A stretch of 64,000 nt of DNA from NCBI RefSeq assembly GCF_017313785.1, contig NZ_JAFLNL010000009.1:62001-126000 (forward strand), in the 5' to 3' direction. Source of the DNA: Flagellimonas aurea. Its GTDB lineage: Bacteria > Bacteroidota > Bacteroidia > Flavobacteriales > Flavobacteriaceae. The translations under genes were made by a program, and so were the position numbers. The notes under the pieces were generated by a model. It was not told the DNA's origin. It saw only the letters and a list, made by a program, of their open reading frames with translations, and ran no database searches. Every line of letters begins with the position of its first letter. Positions within the stretch are counted from its first letter, which is position 1. Positions 17,853-27,553 of this stretch are shown here, one piece after another.

Positions 17853-19589
17853 ATGAAAAAGGAAAATATCATTTATATCGGAATTGCTGTGGTAGTCGGA
17901 TTATTGGTCGGCTATCTCATATTTGGGGGCAGTGAAAGCAGCACTGCAATGGACGAACATGATCACAGCACTGAATCTACTTCGAGCGAAATGTGGACCT
18001 GTTCCATGCATCCACAGATCATGCAGCCGGAGCCAGGATCTTGTCCCATTTGTGGTATGGACCTTATTCCCGCGGAAAGTAGCGAAGAAGGACTCATGGC
18101 CAATCAAATCAAAATGACCCAGAATGCTATGGTGCTCGCGGGGGTGGAAACCATTCAGGTTGGTTCCCAAACTGAAGGGGAAGGCAGTGTCAAGGTTTCG
18201 GGCAAGATCGCCGTTAACCAAGAATCCGACGCGGTCCAATCGGCCTACTTTGATGGTAGGATAGAAAACATCTTCGTGAATTTTGAAGGGGAAGAGGTGC
18301 GCAAGGGCCAGAAGCTGGCCACTATTTATGCACCGGCCTTGGTTTCGGCACAGCAAGAATTGCTGACCGCGGCCAAATTGAAGGAAACCCAGCCCCAATT
18401 GTACAAGGCGGTCCGCAATAAATTAAAGCTGTGGAAGTTGTCGGGATCACAAATTGACCAAATAGAGAATTCAGGCAACGTTGTTGAAAATTTCCCGATA
18501 TATTCCAACGTCAGGGGAGTGGTTTCAAAAATAATGGTGGAGGAAGGGGATTATATCAAAACAGGTTCACCTTTGGTGAAAGTGGCCAATTTGGGCTCTG
18601 TTTGGGCCATTTTTGATGCTTATGAAAGTCAATTGGGCCTTTTTGAAAAGGGTCAAACCTTGGAAATCACGACAAGATCTTACCCGGATGAAACATTTCC
18701 CGCGACAGTTTCTTTTGTTTCTCCCCTATTGAACAACAGGACCAGGACCCTGGAGGTTCGCGCCGAACTTGATAATGAAAAAGGGTTGCTAAAGCCCGGA
18801 ATGTTCGTGCAGGCCAAGATTGAAATGTCCAAAAATGAAAAGGATGAGGTTTTGACCATTCCCGAGAGTGCGGTTTTATGGACAGGTCAACGCTCTTTGG
18901 TGTATGTACAGCCGGATCCTTCAACTTCGATTTTTGAAATGAGGGAGGTGGAACTGGGAAATTTGAGCAATGGAAGCTATGCGATCAACTTGGGATTGGA
19001 ACCGGGGGAACTGGTCGTTGCCAAGGGAACTTTTACCGTGGATGCCGCAGCACAATTGCAGGGTAAAAAATCCATGATGAACCAAGATGGTGAAACCATG
19101 GCCATGGACCACGAAGGCCATTCAAAAATGGGCGGAACCATGAAAATGCAATTTTCAGAAGCGGTACAGGACAAGTTTGGCGGTTTGCTGGAGGTATATC
19201 TGGACCTAAAGGATGCCTTGGTAGCATCGAACAATGAACAAACGCAAGCATTGGCACAAAAAGGAGCAGGGATTGCTTCGGACATCAGTGGTATGCCAAT
19301 GGATGATATGGGCAGTAGCCACATGTCCCAATTGGCAGAACAACTGGCAGAAATGGCTTCAAAAAGTACATTGGGGGATCAACGTGGGATTTTTATCCAG
19401 CTTTCCCAAAACATGATCCAAATCGGACAACAAATGCAAGGTTTGGATCAAAAACTGTATGTGCAACATTGCCCCATGGCGGATAACAACAAGGGCGCCA
19501 ATTGGCTCAGTTTGGAGCAGGAAATACGGAATCCGTATTATGGAGATGCCATGCTTAGCTGCGGTAGTGTGGTTGGGACACTTGACTAA
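17853..19589 (+). CDS. cusB: CusB-type RND periplasmic adaptor with HMBD and DUF3347 ends
   Basis: A 578-residue membrane-fusion protein that should bridge the CusA-type pump and the TolC-type channel and hand metal to the pump. An N-terminal membrane anchor (about 6-25) is followed by an HMBD motif from Cys50 (CSMHPQI...CPICGMDL). Then come the adaptor's barrel-sandwich, hairpin and beta-barrel parts (for example IAVNQESDAVQSAYFDGRIE, VVSKIMVEEGDYIKTGSPL, LKPGMFVQAKI). The C-terminal third (about 415-578) begins with a Met/His stretch and resembles DUF3347, with VQHCPMADNNKGANWLS and a final GDAMLSCG, cysteines that may bind metal. It is unusual that cusB is separated from cusA/cusC by five kb holding the ATPase and regulator. 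No gene follows closely on the same strand except the 31-residue ORF. Confidence 0.9.
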   Translation: MKKENIIYIGIAVVVGLLVGYLIFGGSESSTAMDEHDHSTESTSSEMWTCSMHPQIMQPEPGSCPICGMDLIPAESSEEGLMANQIKMTQNAMVLAGVETIQVGSQTEGEGSVKVSGKIAVNQESDAVQSAYFDGRIENIFVNFEGEEVRKGQKLATIYAPALVSAQQELLTAAKLKETQPQLYKAVRNKLKLWKLSGSQIDQIENSGNVVENFPIYSNVRGVVSKIMVEEGDYIKTGSPLVKVANLGSVWAIFDAYESQLGLFEKGQTLEITTRSYPDETFPATVSFVSPLLNNRTRTLEVRAELDNEKGLLKPGMFVQAKIEMSKNEKDEVLTIPESAVLWTGQRSLVYVQPDPSTSIFEMREVELGNLSNGSYAINLGLEPGELVVAKGTFTVDAAAQLQGKKSMMNQDGETMAMDHEGHSKMGGTMKMQFSEAVQDKFGGLLEVYLDLKDALVASNNEQTQALAQKGAGIASDISGMPMDDMGSSHMSQLAEQLAEMASKSTLGDQRGIFIQLSQNMIQIGQQMQGLDQKLYVQHCPMADNNKGANWLSLEQEIRNPYYGDAMLSCGSVVGTLD

Positions 19590-19675
19590 TTTTTATTTTA
19601 GTTAATATTTAGCCAAATAAAATCTACGGATTCAAATCTGAAATACATTTACTTCAGTTTTTAAATTATTGACTG

Positions 19676-19771
19676 ATGAAACAAGCAAAGTCAAACGGAA
19701 AGTCATCTCCTGCAAAAGCTGTAAAACCAGCTGCAAAGAAGACTGCCCAAGCTACTGGTAAGAAGAAGTAA
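19676..19771 (+). CDS. 31-residue Lys/Ala-rich basic peptide
   Basis: ATG at 19676 opens a 31-codon frame ending TAA at 19769-19771. The product has about ten Lys, seven Ala and no acidic residue (MKQAKSNGKSSPAKAVKPAA is its start; it ends TGKKK). The composition resembles histone-H1-like tails and tiny basic nucleoid or ribosome-associated peptides. It is followed by a strong hairpin terminator at 19822-19847, which supports real transcription. It begins 87 bases after cusB, so it may be read from its own promoter or as the end of the copper operon. Function unknown; the frame is too short for statistical proof, but codon choice is like that of neighbours. Confidence 0.5.
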   Translation: MKQAKSNGKSSPAKAVKPAAKKTAQATGKKK

Positions 19772-19821
19772 CTTGTGGTTTTTGGTTCTCACGGAGAACC
19801 GTACAACTTAAGAGAAAAGAA

Positions 19822-19847
19822 AACGCCCCGATGCAAATCGGGGCGTT
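19822..19847. terminator. Bidirectional rho-independent terminator between the basic peptide and groL
   Basis: An 11-base-pair perfect stem (AACGCCCCGAT at 19822-19832 with its complement at 19837-19847) closes a GCAA loop. It lies between two convergent transcription units. The minus-strand side is followed by a T-rich stretch (TTTTCTTTTCTC), good for groESL; the plus side has a weaker tail (CCTATTTA). Confidence 0.85.
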
Positions 19848-19873
19848 CCTATTTATATCCGAATAAGATACTA

Positions 19874-21511
<1,638 letters not shown>

Positions 21512-21525
21512 TTAGTTGATTTTAA

Positions 21526-21804
21526 TTATACAATTGCCAAAATATCGCTTTCGCGCATCATCAAATAGTCGGTGCCATCGAACTTAAGTTCTGTACCGGC
21601 ATATTTTCCATAAAGAACGGTGTCGCCTACTTTTACGGTTACTTTTTCGTCCTTGGTTCCAGGTCCAACGGCCACAACAGTTCCTTTTTGTGGTTTCTCT
21701 TTCGCGTTGTCCGGGATGATGATACCGGAGGCAGTTTTTGTCTCGGCCTGTAGCGGCTCGATTAAAACCCTGTCTGCCAATGGTTTGATGTTAATTTTAG
21801 CCAT
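21526..21804 (-). CDS. groS: Co-chaperonin GroES
   Basis: A 92-residue co-chaperonin, the lid of the GroEL ring. The mobile-loop region ([23 protein letters not shown] is the area; loop around residues 17-35) and the GKYAGTEL and [10 protein letters not shown] ends are typical. It lies 21 bases before groL in the usual order. The 145-base gap to secG contains the secG terminator and a -24/-12-like promoter element, so groSL forms its own transcript. Confidence 0.98.
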   Translation of the reverse strand: MAKINIKPLADRVLIEPLQAETKTASGIIIPDNAKEKPQKGTVVAVGPGTKDEKVTVKVGDTVLYGKYAGTELKFDGTDYLMMRESDILAIV

Positions 21805-21850
21805 ATTTTTAATTTTTAGGTGTTTGTTTTAAAAATTCTTGAAGATAAGA

Positions 21851-21866
21851 GGCAGAAATTGTGCCA
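21851..21866 (-). promoter_or_regulatory. Putative sigma-54 (-24/-12) promoter of groSL
   Basis: Read on the minus strand, these 16 bases are TGGCACAATTTCTGCC. The sigma-54 consensus is TGGCACRNNNNTTGCW: all of TGGCACA, the invariant GG and GC and their spacing match, with C for the first T of TTGC and C for the final W. The predicted start, 12 bases past the GC, is near 21840, leaving a 36-base leader to groS. A competing reading is a housekeeping promoter using the same TTG as -33 and TATCTTCA (17 bases later) as a poor -7 box. The sigma-54 activator gene at 23782-25062, in the adjacent upstream unit, makes the first reading attractive. Confidence 0.5.
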
Positions 21867-21894
21867 ATGCACAAAAACTGACAATCTGGAAAAC

Positions 21895-21929
21895 AAAAAT
21901 GCCAGCTTGTCATTTAAGCTGGCATTTTT
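21895..21929 (-). terminator. Rho-independent terminator of the miaB-to-secG run
   Basis: AAAAATGCCAGCTT at 21895-21908 pairs perfectly with 21916-21929 around a seven-base loop; the GC-containing core is 9-11 pairs and the A/T arms supply a T-run in either direction. It lies 21 bases beyond the secG stop and separates that transcript from groSL. Confidence 0.85.
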
Positions 21930-21949
21930 CTATGCTTTGTCACTTTGTG

Positions 21950-22312
21950 TTATCCAATAGTATCTACTGGACTTGTAGTGTTGGCCGGTGGAAGTTGTTC
22001 AGGTACTTCCTCTGGAACCGTTTCTGGTATTTCGGTATCGTCGCCTTGAAGCAATTTGGAATCTGCTTGGCTATAGTTCCCTTTTAAGGAAACATTGGAA
22101 AGCAAGATCAAAACAATCAACAAGGTAGCAAGCGTCCAAGTACTCTTGTCCAAAAAGTCCCCAGTTTTCTTAACACCACCAACAACTTGGTTGCCACTTC
22201 CGCCAAAGGATGAGGATAATCCGCCACCTTTGGGATTCTGGACCATAATGACCAAGATTAACAAAAGGCACACGATAATTATCAGTACCAAAAAAATTGA
22301 AAACGTGCTCAT
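21950..22312 (-). CDS. secG: Preprotein translocase subunit SecG
   Basis: A 120-residue inner-membrane protein with two helices (about 2-24 and 50-70) separated by a loop containing the SecG signature MVQNPKGGGLSSSFGG. SecG joins SecYE and eases SecA-driven export. The C-terminal tail (about 85-120) is acidic, rich in Pro/Glu/Thr, and longer than in E. coli, as is common in Bacteroidota. It is three bases after the TPR gene and is the last gene before the terminator at 21895-21929. Confidence 0.93.
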   Translation of the reverse strand: MSTFSIFLVLIIIVCLLLILVIMVQNPKGGGLSSSFGGSGNQVVGGVKKTGDFLDKSTWTLATLLIVLILLSNVSLKGNYSQADSKLLQGDDTEIPETVPEEVPEQLPPANTTSPVDTIG

Positions 22313-22315
22313 TTC

Positions 22316-23227
22316 TTATTCTTTTTCTTTCTGCAGCTTCTTCACCGCCTGAATTTGGTCTGCAAAGAAACCACTTTTTTCTGGATATTTCAAACTCAAT
22401 ATTTTAAAAGCTTGAATGGCCTTTTTATACTTTTTTTGCTCTAAATAAACCTTGGCCAAAGTCTCCGTCATCAACTCGTTTTTATCAATTTTGGTTGACT
22501 CTTTAATGTTCACTTTTGGGTTGGATTCTTTTGGAACTATTTTAGGATTGTTCTCAATGAATTTGTCCAAGAGTTCAAACTTTTTCTTTCGTTCCAATTC
22601 TTCCAGCACATTTTCGCTCCCATGGTCATCATTAGTGTTTTGCTTCTCAACAGGTTCGTCATGGGTGGATGTCAGTTGAAGCCATTCGGTAAACGAGTGC
22701 TTTTCTTTTTTGGTGAACGGAATGGGTTTGCCCAAGTTTAAATTGGTATCGGATTCTTTTTTTGGTTCCTCAACCTTTTCAATCTTGACTTCAGGTTTTC
22801 TGGATTCGAAAAGTTTTGGGTCCAGAATCTGTTCGGCATCGTTCAAATTTTGGGGCAGGGCAGGCTCGCTGGATTCCGAAAGCATGCTTGCTGTATTCGG
22901 GTTCGGCTGTATTTCTTCGGAAATGGCTTCCTGGTCCTCGAGTTTGGAGCCTCTACCGGCAATGGCATCGGCGATATTGTTTTGAACGAATTCTTTGGAG
23001 GTAATGTAGTCAAAAAGCACATCCCTGTCAGTTGTATGTGCAGCCGTTACTTTTAACGCATTGTTATATTTGTAACTATCCAGATTTTTAAGTCCCTTTA
23101 GGTGCAAGGCCCGTGCAGCCTGAAAATAGGGGTACTCTTCAATTATATCTTCCAGTTCCCGCGTTTGTTTGGGAGATAGGATGGTATTTGAATTTTGAAG
23201 AATATGTATAAAATCTGAAATGTTCAT
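22316..23227 (-). CDS. Tetratricopeptide-type protein between lptE and secG
   Basis: A 303-residue protein, probably cytoplasmic since no signal peptide or membrane helix is visible. The N-terminal 90 residues form a conserved helical block (SPKQTRELEDIIEEYPYFQAARALHLKGL). The middle is low-complexity, acidic and Pro/Ser-rich, and the C-terminal stretch TETLAKVYLEQKKYKKAIQAFKILSLKYPEKSGFFADQI reads as a TPR unit. The family is conserved in this position in Flavobacteriia but has no function I know. It is six bases after lptE and three before secG, so it is surely co-transcribed. A link to envelope biogenesis is suggested only by the neighbours. Confidence 0.8.
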   Translation of the reverse strand: MNISDFIHILQNSNTILSPKQTRELEDIIEEYPYFQAARALHLKGLKNLDSYKYNNALKVTAAHTTDRDVLFDYITSKEFVQNNIADAIAGRGSKLEDQEAISEEIQPNPNTASMLSESSEPALPQNLNDAEQILDPKLFESRKPEVKIEKVEEPKKESDTNLNLGKPIPFTKKEKHSFTEWLQLTSTHDEPVEKQNTNDDHGSENVLEELERKKKFELLDKFIENNPKIVPKESNPKVNIKESTKIDKNELMTETLAKVYLEQKKYKKAIQAFKILSLKYPEKSGFFADQIQAVKKLQKEKE

Positions 23228-23233
23228 AAAATT

Positions 23234-23752
23234 TTACCAATTTCCCAAGGAGGCATTAAAAATGTCCTGGGTGAGTCGTTCAAAAATTTCCTCGTGCGCG
23301 GCAGCCTGTACGGATGGCAGGGGAGCTGCGGCATCAAAATCGTAAAAGAAGGAAAATCTTCTTTCAAAGTCGGCATCTTCTTTGGTTGTATTGTAAAACC
23401 TGACATTTACGCTCATGGTCAATCGGTTTTGAGCGGTCCGTTGGTCGGCGGTGGCAGTCATTGGTACCACTTTGTACTCCACAATTTCGCCTTCATAAAC
23501 CAAATCTCCATTGCTCCCGGTCAGTGAAAGACTCGTAAGATTGTTGATCATATCTTGCAGCGCCAAGGTAAAATCCCTACCCAATCCGGGCACGATTACC
23601 GATCCGGGGGTTTGGTCTGCATAGTTTTGGAAAAAATTGACCTGAAAACTTTGTGCGGTACCAATATCGGCGCCGGAAAAGTTGTAGGCACCACAACTTT
23701 GCAAGAAGAAAACCAATCCTAGCAATCCGATTTTAATTCCATTTTTTTTCAT
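23234..23752 (-). CDS. lptE: LptE-family LPS-assembly lipoprotein
   Basis: A 172-residue predicted outer-membrane lipoprotein; the lipobox gives Cys20 (FFLQSCGAYNFSG). LptE plugs the LptD barrel and helps place lipopolysaccharide in the outer leaflet. The body (SFQVNFFQNYADQTPGSVIVPGL, then FTLALQDMINNLTSLSLTGSNGDLVYEGEIVEYKVVPM) is the flavobacterial LptE pattern. Placement after the sigma-54 activator and before the TPR and secG genes is the conserved order. No lptD lies in the window. Confidence 0.87.
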   Translation of the reverse strand: MKKNGIKIGLLGLVFFLQSCGAYNFSGADIGTAQSFQVNFFQNYADQTPGSVIVPGLGRDFTLALQDMINNLTSLSLTGSNGDLVYEGEIVEYKVVPMTATADQRTAQNRLTMSVNVRFYNTTKEDADFERRFSFFYDFDAAAPLPSVQAAAHEEIFERLTQDIFNASLGNW

Positions 23753-23781
23753 CTCTGACTTGTAACTGTTTTGGGTATAAA

Positions 23782-25062
23782 TTAAAGATCGTACTGCTTT
23801 ATTTTTCTGTAGAGCGTTCTTTCCGAAATACCGAGCTCTGCGGCTGCGGCTTTTCTTTTTCCTTTATTGCGCTCCAATGACTTTTTGATCAATTCAATTT
23901 CCTTTTCCTGTAAAGATAGGGTTTCTTCTTCTTCGATTTCCTCAGCAAAATGATATCTATCTTCCGGTGGTAATTGGGACTGGGTAGGAGCCGATGGTTC
24001 CAAAACTGGCTCTGGCAAATGGAGCAATTCGGCAGGTGTTTCCTCGTGCTCTATTTCTTCTTCAGGCTCTTGATTGCCATAGATTTTGCGAATCAAGCCC
24101 TCGTTTTCCCTTTGTACCTTATTGGAATCGTTGTCCTTCAGTAGTTCCAAAGTCAATTTTTTGAGGTCGTTAAGGTCGCCCTTCATATCAAATAGCACTT
24201 TGTACAGTATTTCGCGCTCGTTGCTAAAATCACTTTCCTTTTTGGCCTGTCCCACAACTGCAGGTAAATTGGAGCCGGTTGAATTCGGAAGATAACTGTT
24301 CAAGGTTGAAGCGGAGATATTCCTGTTTTCTTCCAATACGGAAACTTGCTCTGCAATGTTTCTTAATTGACGGATATTTCCGGGCCAACGGTATTTTAAG
24401 AGCAGGTTCACTGCATCGTCCTCCAAACGAATAGTGGGCATTTTGTATTTCTGACCAAAGTCGGAAGCAAATTTCCTGAAAAGCAGATGAATGTCGTCCC
24501 TTCTGTCACGAAGGGGCGGTAAACTTATTTCGACCGTGCTTAATCTATAATAAAGGTCTTCCCTAAATTTTTCCTTTTTTATGGCCTCGAACATGTTCAC
24601 GTTTGTAGCTGCCACGATTCGAACATTGGTTTTTTGAACCTGTGATGACCCGACCTTCAGAAATTCGCCATTTTCCAAAACACGGAGCAAACGCACTTGG
24701 GTGGTCAGTGGAAGCTCACCTACCTCGTCCAAGAAAATGGTACCGCCATCGGCTACCTCAAAATAACCGCTTCGTGTTTGTGTGGCACCGGTAAAGGCTC
24801 CTTTTTCGTGTCCGAATAATTCACTGTCGATGGTTCCCTCGGGAATCGCGCCACAGTTTACCGCAATGTATTTGGCATGTTTTCGGTGCGATAGGGAGTG
24901 GATGATCTTTGGAATCGATTCTTTTCCCACACCACTTTCACCTGTTACCAAAACGGAGATATCCGTAGGAGCAACCTGTATTGCTTTTTCTATTGCGCGG
25001 TTGAGCTTGACATCGTTTCCGATAAGCTCAAATCGTTGTTTTATGGATTGTACACTTTCCAT
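23782..25062 (-). CDS. Sigma-54-dependent transcriptional activator lacking a receiver domain
   Basis: A 426-residue enhancer-binding protein. The AAA+ domain starts almost at the N-terminus: Walker A GESGVGKE at 41-48, the sigma-54-contacting loop GAFTGA at 88-93, Walker B region GGTIFLDEVGELPL, and RWPGNIRQLRN near 220. There is no receiver, GAF or PAS domain in front, as in PspF, so control must be by a partner protein or by expression. A low-complexity acidic/Pro linker (about 300-385) leads to a Fis-type HTH at the C-terminus (KRKAAAAELGISERTLYRKI). It follows miaB after 98 bases and precedes lptE by 29. All parts needed to open sigma-54 promoters are present; its targets are unknown, with groSL a candidate. 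Confidence 0.92.
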   Translation of the reverse strand: MESVQSIKQRFELIGNDVKLNRAIEKAIQVAPTDISVLVTGESGVGKESIPKIIHSLSHRKHAKYIAVNCGAIPEGTIDSELFGHEKGAFTGATQTRSGYFEVADGGTIFLDEVGELPLTTQVRLLRVLENGEFLKVGSSQVQKTNVRIVAATNVNMFEAIKKEKFREDLYYRLSTVEISLPPLRDRRDDIHLLFRKFASDFGQKYKMPTIRLEDDAVNLLLKYRWPGNIRQLRNIAEQVSVLEENRNISASTLNSYLPNSTGSNLPAVVGQAKKESDFSNEREILYKVLFDMKGDLNDLKKLTLELLKDNDSNKVQRENEGLIRKIYGNQEPEEEIEHEETPAELLHLPEPVLEPSAPTQSQLPPEDRYHFAEEIEEEETLSLQEKEIELIKKSLERNKGKRKAAAAELGISERTLYRKIKQYDL

Positions 25063-25160
25063 ATGTTGTTATTCCTGTGAAAGCAGGAACTTTATTTTTT
25101 AGGTATTCCACATCGTTCTTCGACTACGTTTAGAAATCGGTGTGAAATTAGAAATGGTTA

Positions 25161-26624
25161 TTAATTATTTTCTGAATACCCGACTGCTTCTCCGATAAGG
25201 GTAGCCGAGGTGCATTCGTTGATTTTTACATTTACAAAATCACCTACTTTATAGTGTTCTTTAGGGAAGACAGCTACGGTATTCTGTGAATTTCGCCCCA
25301 TCCAATGAGCGTCCGATTTTTTGGAAGTCCCTTCTATCAAAATCTCTTCGGTTTTTCCCAAATGCTCTTGTGTGCGGTAATGACTATGTTTTTGTTGAAG
25401 GTCGATGATTTCCGTGAGTCTTCTTTTTTTGGTTTCTTCCGGAATGTCATCATCCATTTTCCGCTCTGCAAGCGTTCCGGGACGTTCAGAATATGCGAAC
25501 ATAAATCCGAAATCATATTTCACATATTCCATCAAACTTAGGGTGTCTTGATGGTCTTCTTCGGTTTCAGTAGGGAAGCCGGTTATCATATCTTGACTTA
25601 TGGCACAATCTGGAATTAGTTTTTTGATGTTGTCGATTAACTCAAAATATTCCTCACGAGTGTGCAAACGGTTCATTGCCTTTAAAATGCGGTTGCTTCC
25701 GCTTTGCACGGGCAGGTGAATATACTTGCAAATGTTTCTGTATTTGGCCATGGCCTCGATGACGTCCAAGGTCATGTCCTGAGGGTTGGATGTCGAGAAA
25801 CGGATGCGCATTTTGGGCTGCGCCTGTGCTACCAGTTCCAAAAGTCCGGCAAAGTTCACGGAAGTGGCTTTTTGCATGTCCGTTGCCTTGTCGAAATCCT
25901 TCTTCAATCCGCCACCATACCAGAGGTAGCTGTCCACATTCTGGCCTAACAGGGTGATTTCTTTGAATCCTCTGTCCCATAGATCGTTCACTTCTTCCAG
26001 AATGGATTGTGGGTCGCGGCTACGTTCCCTTCCCCGGGTAAACGGAACCACGCAGAAGGTACACATGTTGTCACAGCCGCGCGTTATGGAAACAAAAGCG
26101 GAGACTCCGTTGGTGTTTAATCGAACCGGGGCCACATCGCCGTAGGTCTCATCTTTGGAAAGGATAACGTTAACGGCATTTCTGCCTTCGTCAATTTCTT
26201 GGATTAAGTTGGGAAGGTCTTTGTAGGCATCGGGTCCTACCACCATATCCACTATTTTTTCTTCTTCCAAAAACTTACTCTTCAAACGCTCGGCCATACA
26301 TCCCAAAACACCCACTTTCATGTTGGGTCTGGTTCTTTTAACGGCGTTGAATTTTTCCAAACGCTTGCGTACGGTCTGTTCAGCCTTTTCCCGAATGGAA
26401 CACGTATTTACCAAAACCAGGTCTGCATCGTTCAGGTCTTGGGTGGTATTGAAACCTTCCTTTGCCAAAATGGATGCAACAATTTCACTGTCCGAAAAGT
26501 TCATCTGGCAACCGTAGCTCTCTATGTAGAGCTTTCGACCGTTCTTTTCGTTGTTTTCCAGCGATAATGTACTTCCCTGTTGGCTTTCGTCTATTATCTT
26601 TTCCACGCTTTTTTCCTCTATCAT
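25161..26624 (-). CDS. miaB: tRNA-2-methylthio-N6-isopentenyladenosine synthase MiaB
   Basis: A 487-residue radical-SAM methylthiotransferase that converts i6A37 to ms2i6A37 in tRNAs reading UNN codons. The N-terminal MTTase domain has its three cluster cysteines ([34 protein letters not shown]). The radical-SAM core has [20 protein letters not shown] with CxxxCxxC, and a TRAM domain closes the C-terminus. The frame extends to a TTG at 26645, but that codon lies inside the -7 box at 26643-26650, so the ATG at 26624 ([10 protein letters not shown]) is chosen. It heads the leftward run to secG. Confidence 0.96.
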   Translation of the reverse strand: MIEEKSVEKIIDESQQGSTLSLENNEKNGRKLYIESYGCQMNFSDSEIVASILAKEGFNTTQDLNDADLVLVNTCSIREKAEQTVRKRLEKFNAVKRTRPNMKVGVLGCMAERLKSKFLEEEKIVDMVVGPDAYKDLPNLIQEIDEGRNAVNVILSKDETYGDVAPVRLNTNGVSAFVSITRGCDNMCTFCVVPFTRGRERSRDPQSILEEVNDLWDRGFKEITLLGQNVDSYLWYGGGLKKDFDKATDMQKATSVNFAGLLELVAQAQPKMRIRFSTSNPQDMTLDVIEAMAKYRNICKYIHLPVQSGSNRILKAMNRLHTREEYFELIDNIKKLIPDCAISQDMITGFPTETEEDHQDTLSLMEYVKYDFGFMFAYSERPGTLAERKMDDDIPEETKKRRLTEIIDLQQKHSHYRTQEHLGKTEEILIEGTSKKSDAHWMGRNSQNTVAVFPKEHYKVGDFVNVKINECTSATLIGEAVGYSENN

Positions 26625-26642
26625 AAATGTTTCAATGGGGTG

Positions 26643-26650
26643 CAAAGATA
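26643..26650 (-). promoter_or_regulatory. miaB operon promoter, -7 box TATCTTTG
   Basis: The minus strand reads TATCTTTG, an exact TAnnTTTG, preceded 21 bases upstream by TTG (26672-26674) as the -33 element. The start would be near 26637, giving a leader of about 13 bases to the ATG at 26624. This is one of the best-formed housekeeping promoters in the window. Confidence 0.6.
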
Positions 26651-26756
26651 GTGCTTATTACATTTTAGTGACAATATGGCAGTATTTTTTAATAATATAT
26701 TGCGATATCCCTTGTTAATATTACCTTTCACTTTAAAAAATAACCTAAACAGTACA

Positions 26757-27485
26757 ATGAATTTCACTAGTCTTTCTGAAAGAATACAGCAAAGTGCCCC
26801 GGTAGAATTCGGGTCTGTGTTCAACAACTCAGTTGAACTTTTTAAAAAAGTATGGCTACAGGGTTTTATAACGCTTGTATTGACATTTGCGGCAATTCTT
26901 CCGTTCTATTTGTTGATCTACTTGCCAATGATAGCTATGGGGATAAGTGATCCTGATATTTTTGAACAGCAAGAAATGCCGCCTTTATTTGCAGGGTTGA
27001 TGACTTTGATTATGCCTTTGTTTATGATCGGTGTGATGACAATAGGTATTTGTTTGAATGCCGCTTTTCTAAGAATCTGCAGAAAATATGATTTGAACGA
27101 ATCCGGGAAGGACGACTACTTCTACTACTTTAAAAAGGAGTATTTGGGCAAGGCAGTGATTATTTCCTTAATTATGGTCGGTTTAACCTTACTCGGAATT
27201 TTGGCTTGCGGCTTGGGGATAATTTACCTTATGGTGCCCATGTCCTTGTTCCCTGCATTTTTTGCTTTTGACAGGGAACTCACCGCTCTGGAAGTAGTGA
27301 AGGCAAGTTTTGCCCTTGGCAACAAAAACTGGTTGATGATATTCCTTTTGATACTTGTTTCGGGATTGGTCGGTCAACTGGGAGCGATCCTATGCTTGGT
27401 CGGAGTATTGTTTACTGCAATGTTCAGTAAGATACCAATATATTTTATACACAAAGATGCGGTTGGGGTTTCGATGGATGTATAA
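26757..27485 (+). CDS. Multi-pass membrane protein of unknown function
   Basis: A 242-residue inner-membrane protein with about five to six hydrophobic segments (near residues 35-60, 85-110, 145-175, 205-230). The frame is open upstream to 26676, but the ATG at 26757 gives the usual start (MNFTSLSERIQQSAPVEFGSVFNNSVELFKK). Relatives in Flavobacteriia are widespread and have often been named beta-carotene monooxygenase in databases, with no support visible here: no metal-binding His pattern exists. The general layout is like the glycerophosphoryl-diester-phosphodiesterase membrane-domain or DUF975-like integral proteins. Divergent from miaB; no partner gene is evident. Confidence 0.7.
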   Translation: MNFTSLSERIQQSAPVEFGSVFNNSVELFKKVWLQGFITLVLTFAAILPFYLLIYLPMIAMGISDPDIFEQQEMPPLFAGLMTLIMPLFMIGVMTIGICLNAAFLRICRKYDLNESGKDDYFYYFKKEYLGKAVIISLIMVGLTLLGILACGLGIIYLMVPMSLFPAFFAFDRELTALEVVKASFALGNKNWLMIFLLILVSGLVGQLGAILCLVGVLFTAMFSKIPIYFIHKDAVGVSMDV

Positions 27486-27553
27486 TTTTTTTGTGGTAAA
27501 TGGCGCAACGAAATGCTTTGGTCTGTATCTAAACAACTAAAATACAAACCGCT

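Noticed and set aside
26757..27485. Beta-carotene 15,15'-monooxygenase, the name often given to such proteins
   Set aside because: The protein is a multi-helix membrane protein without the family's metal-binding histidines.
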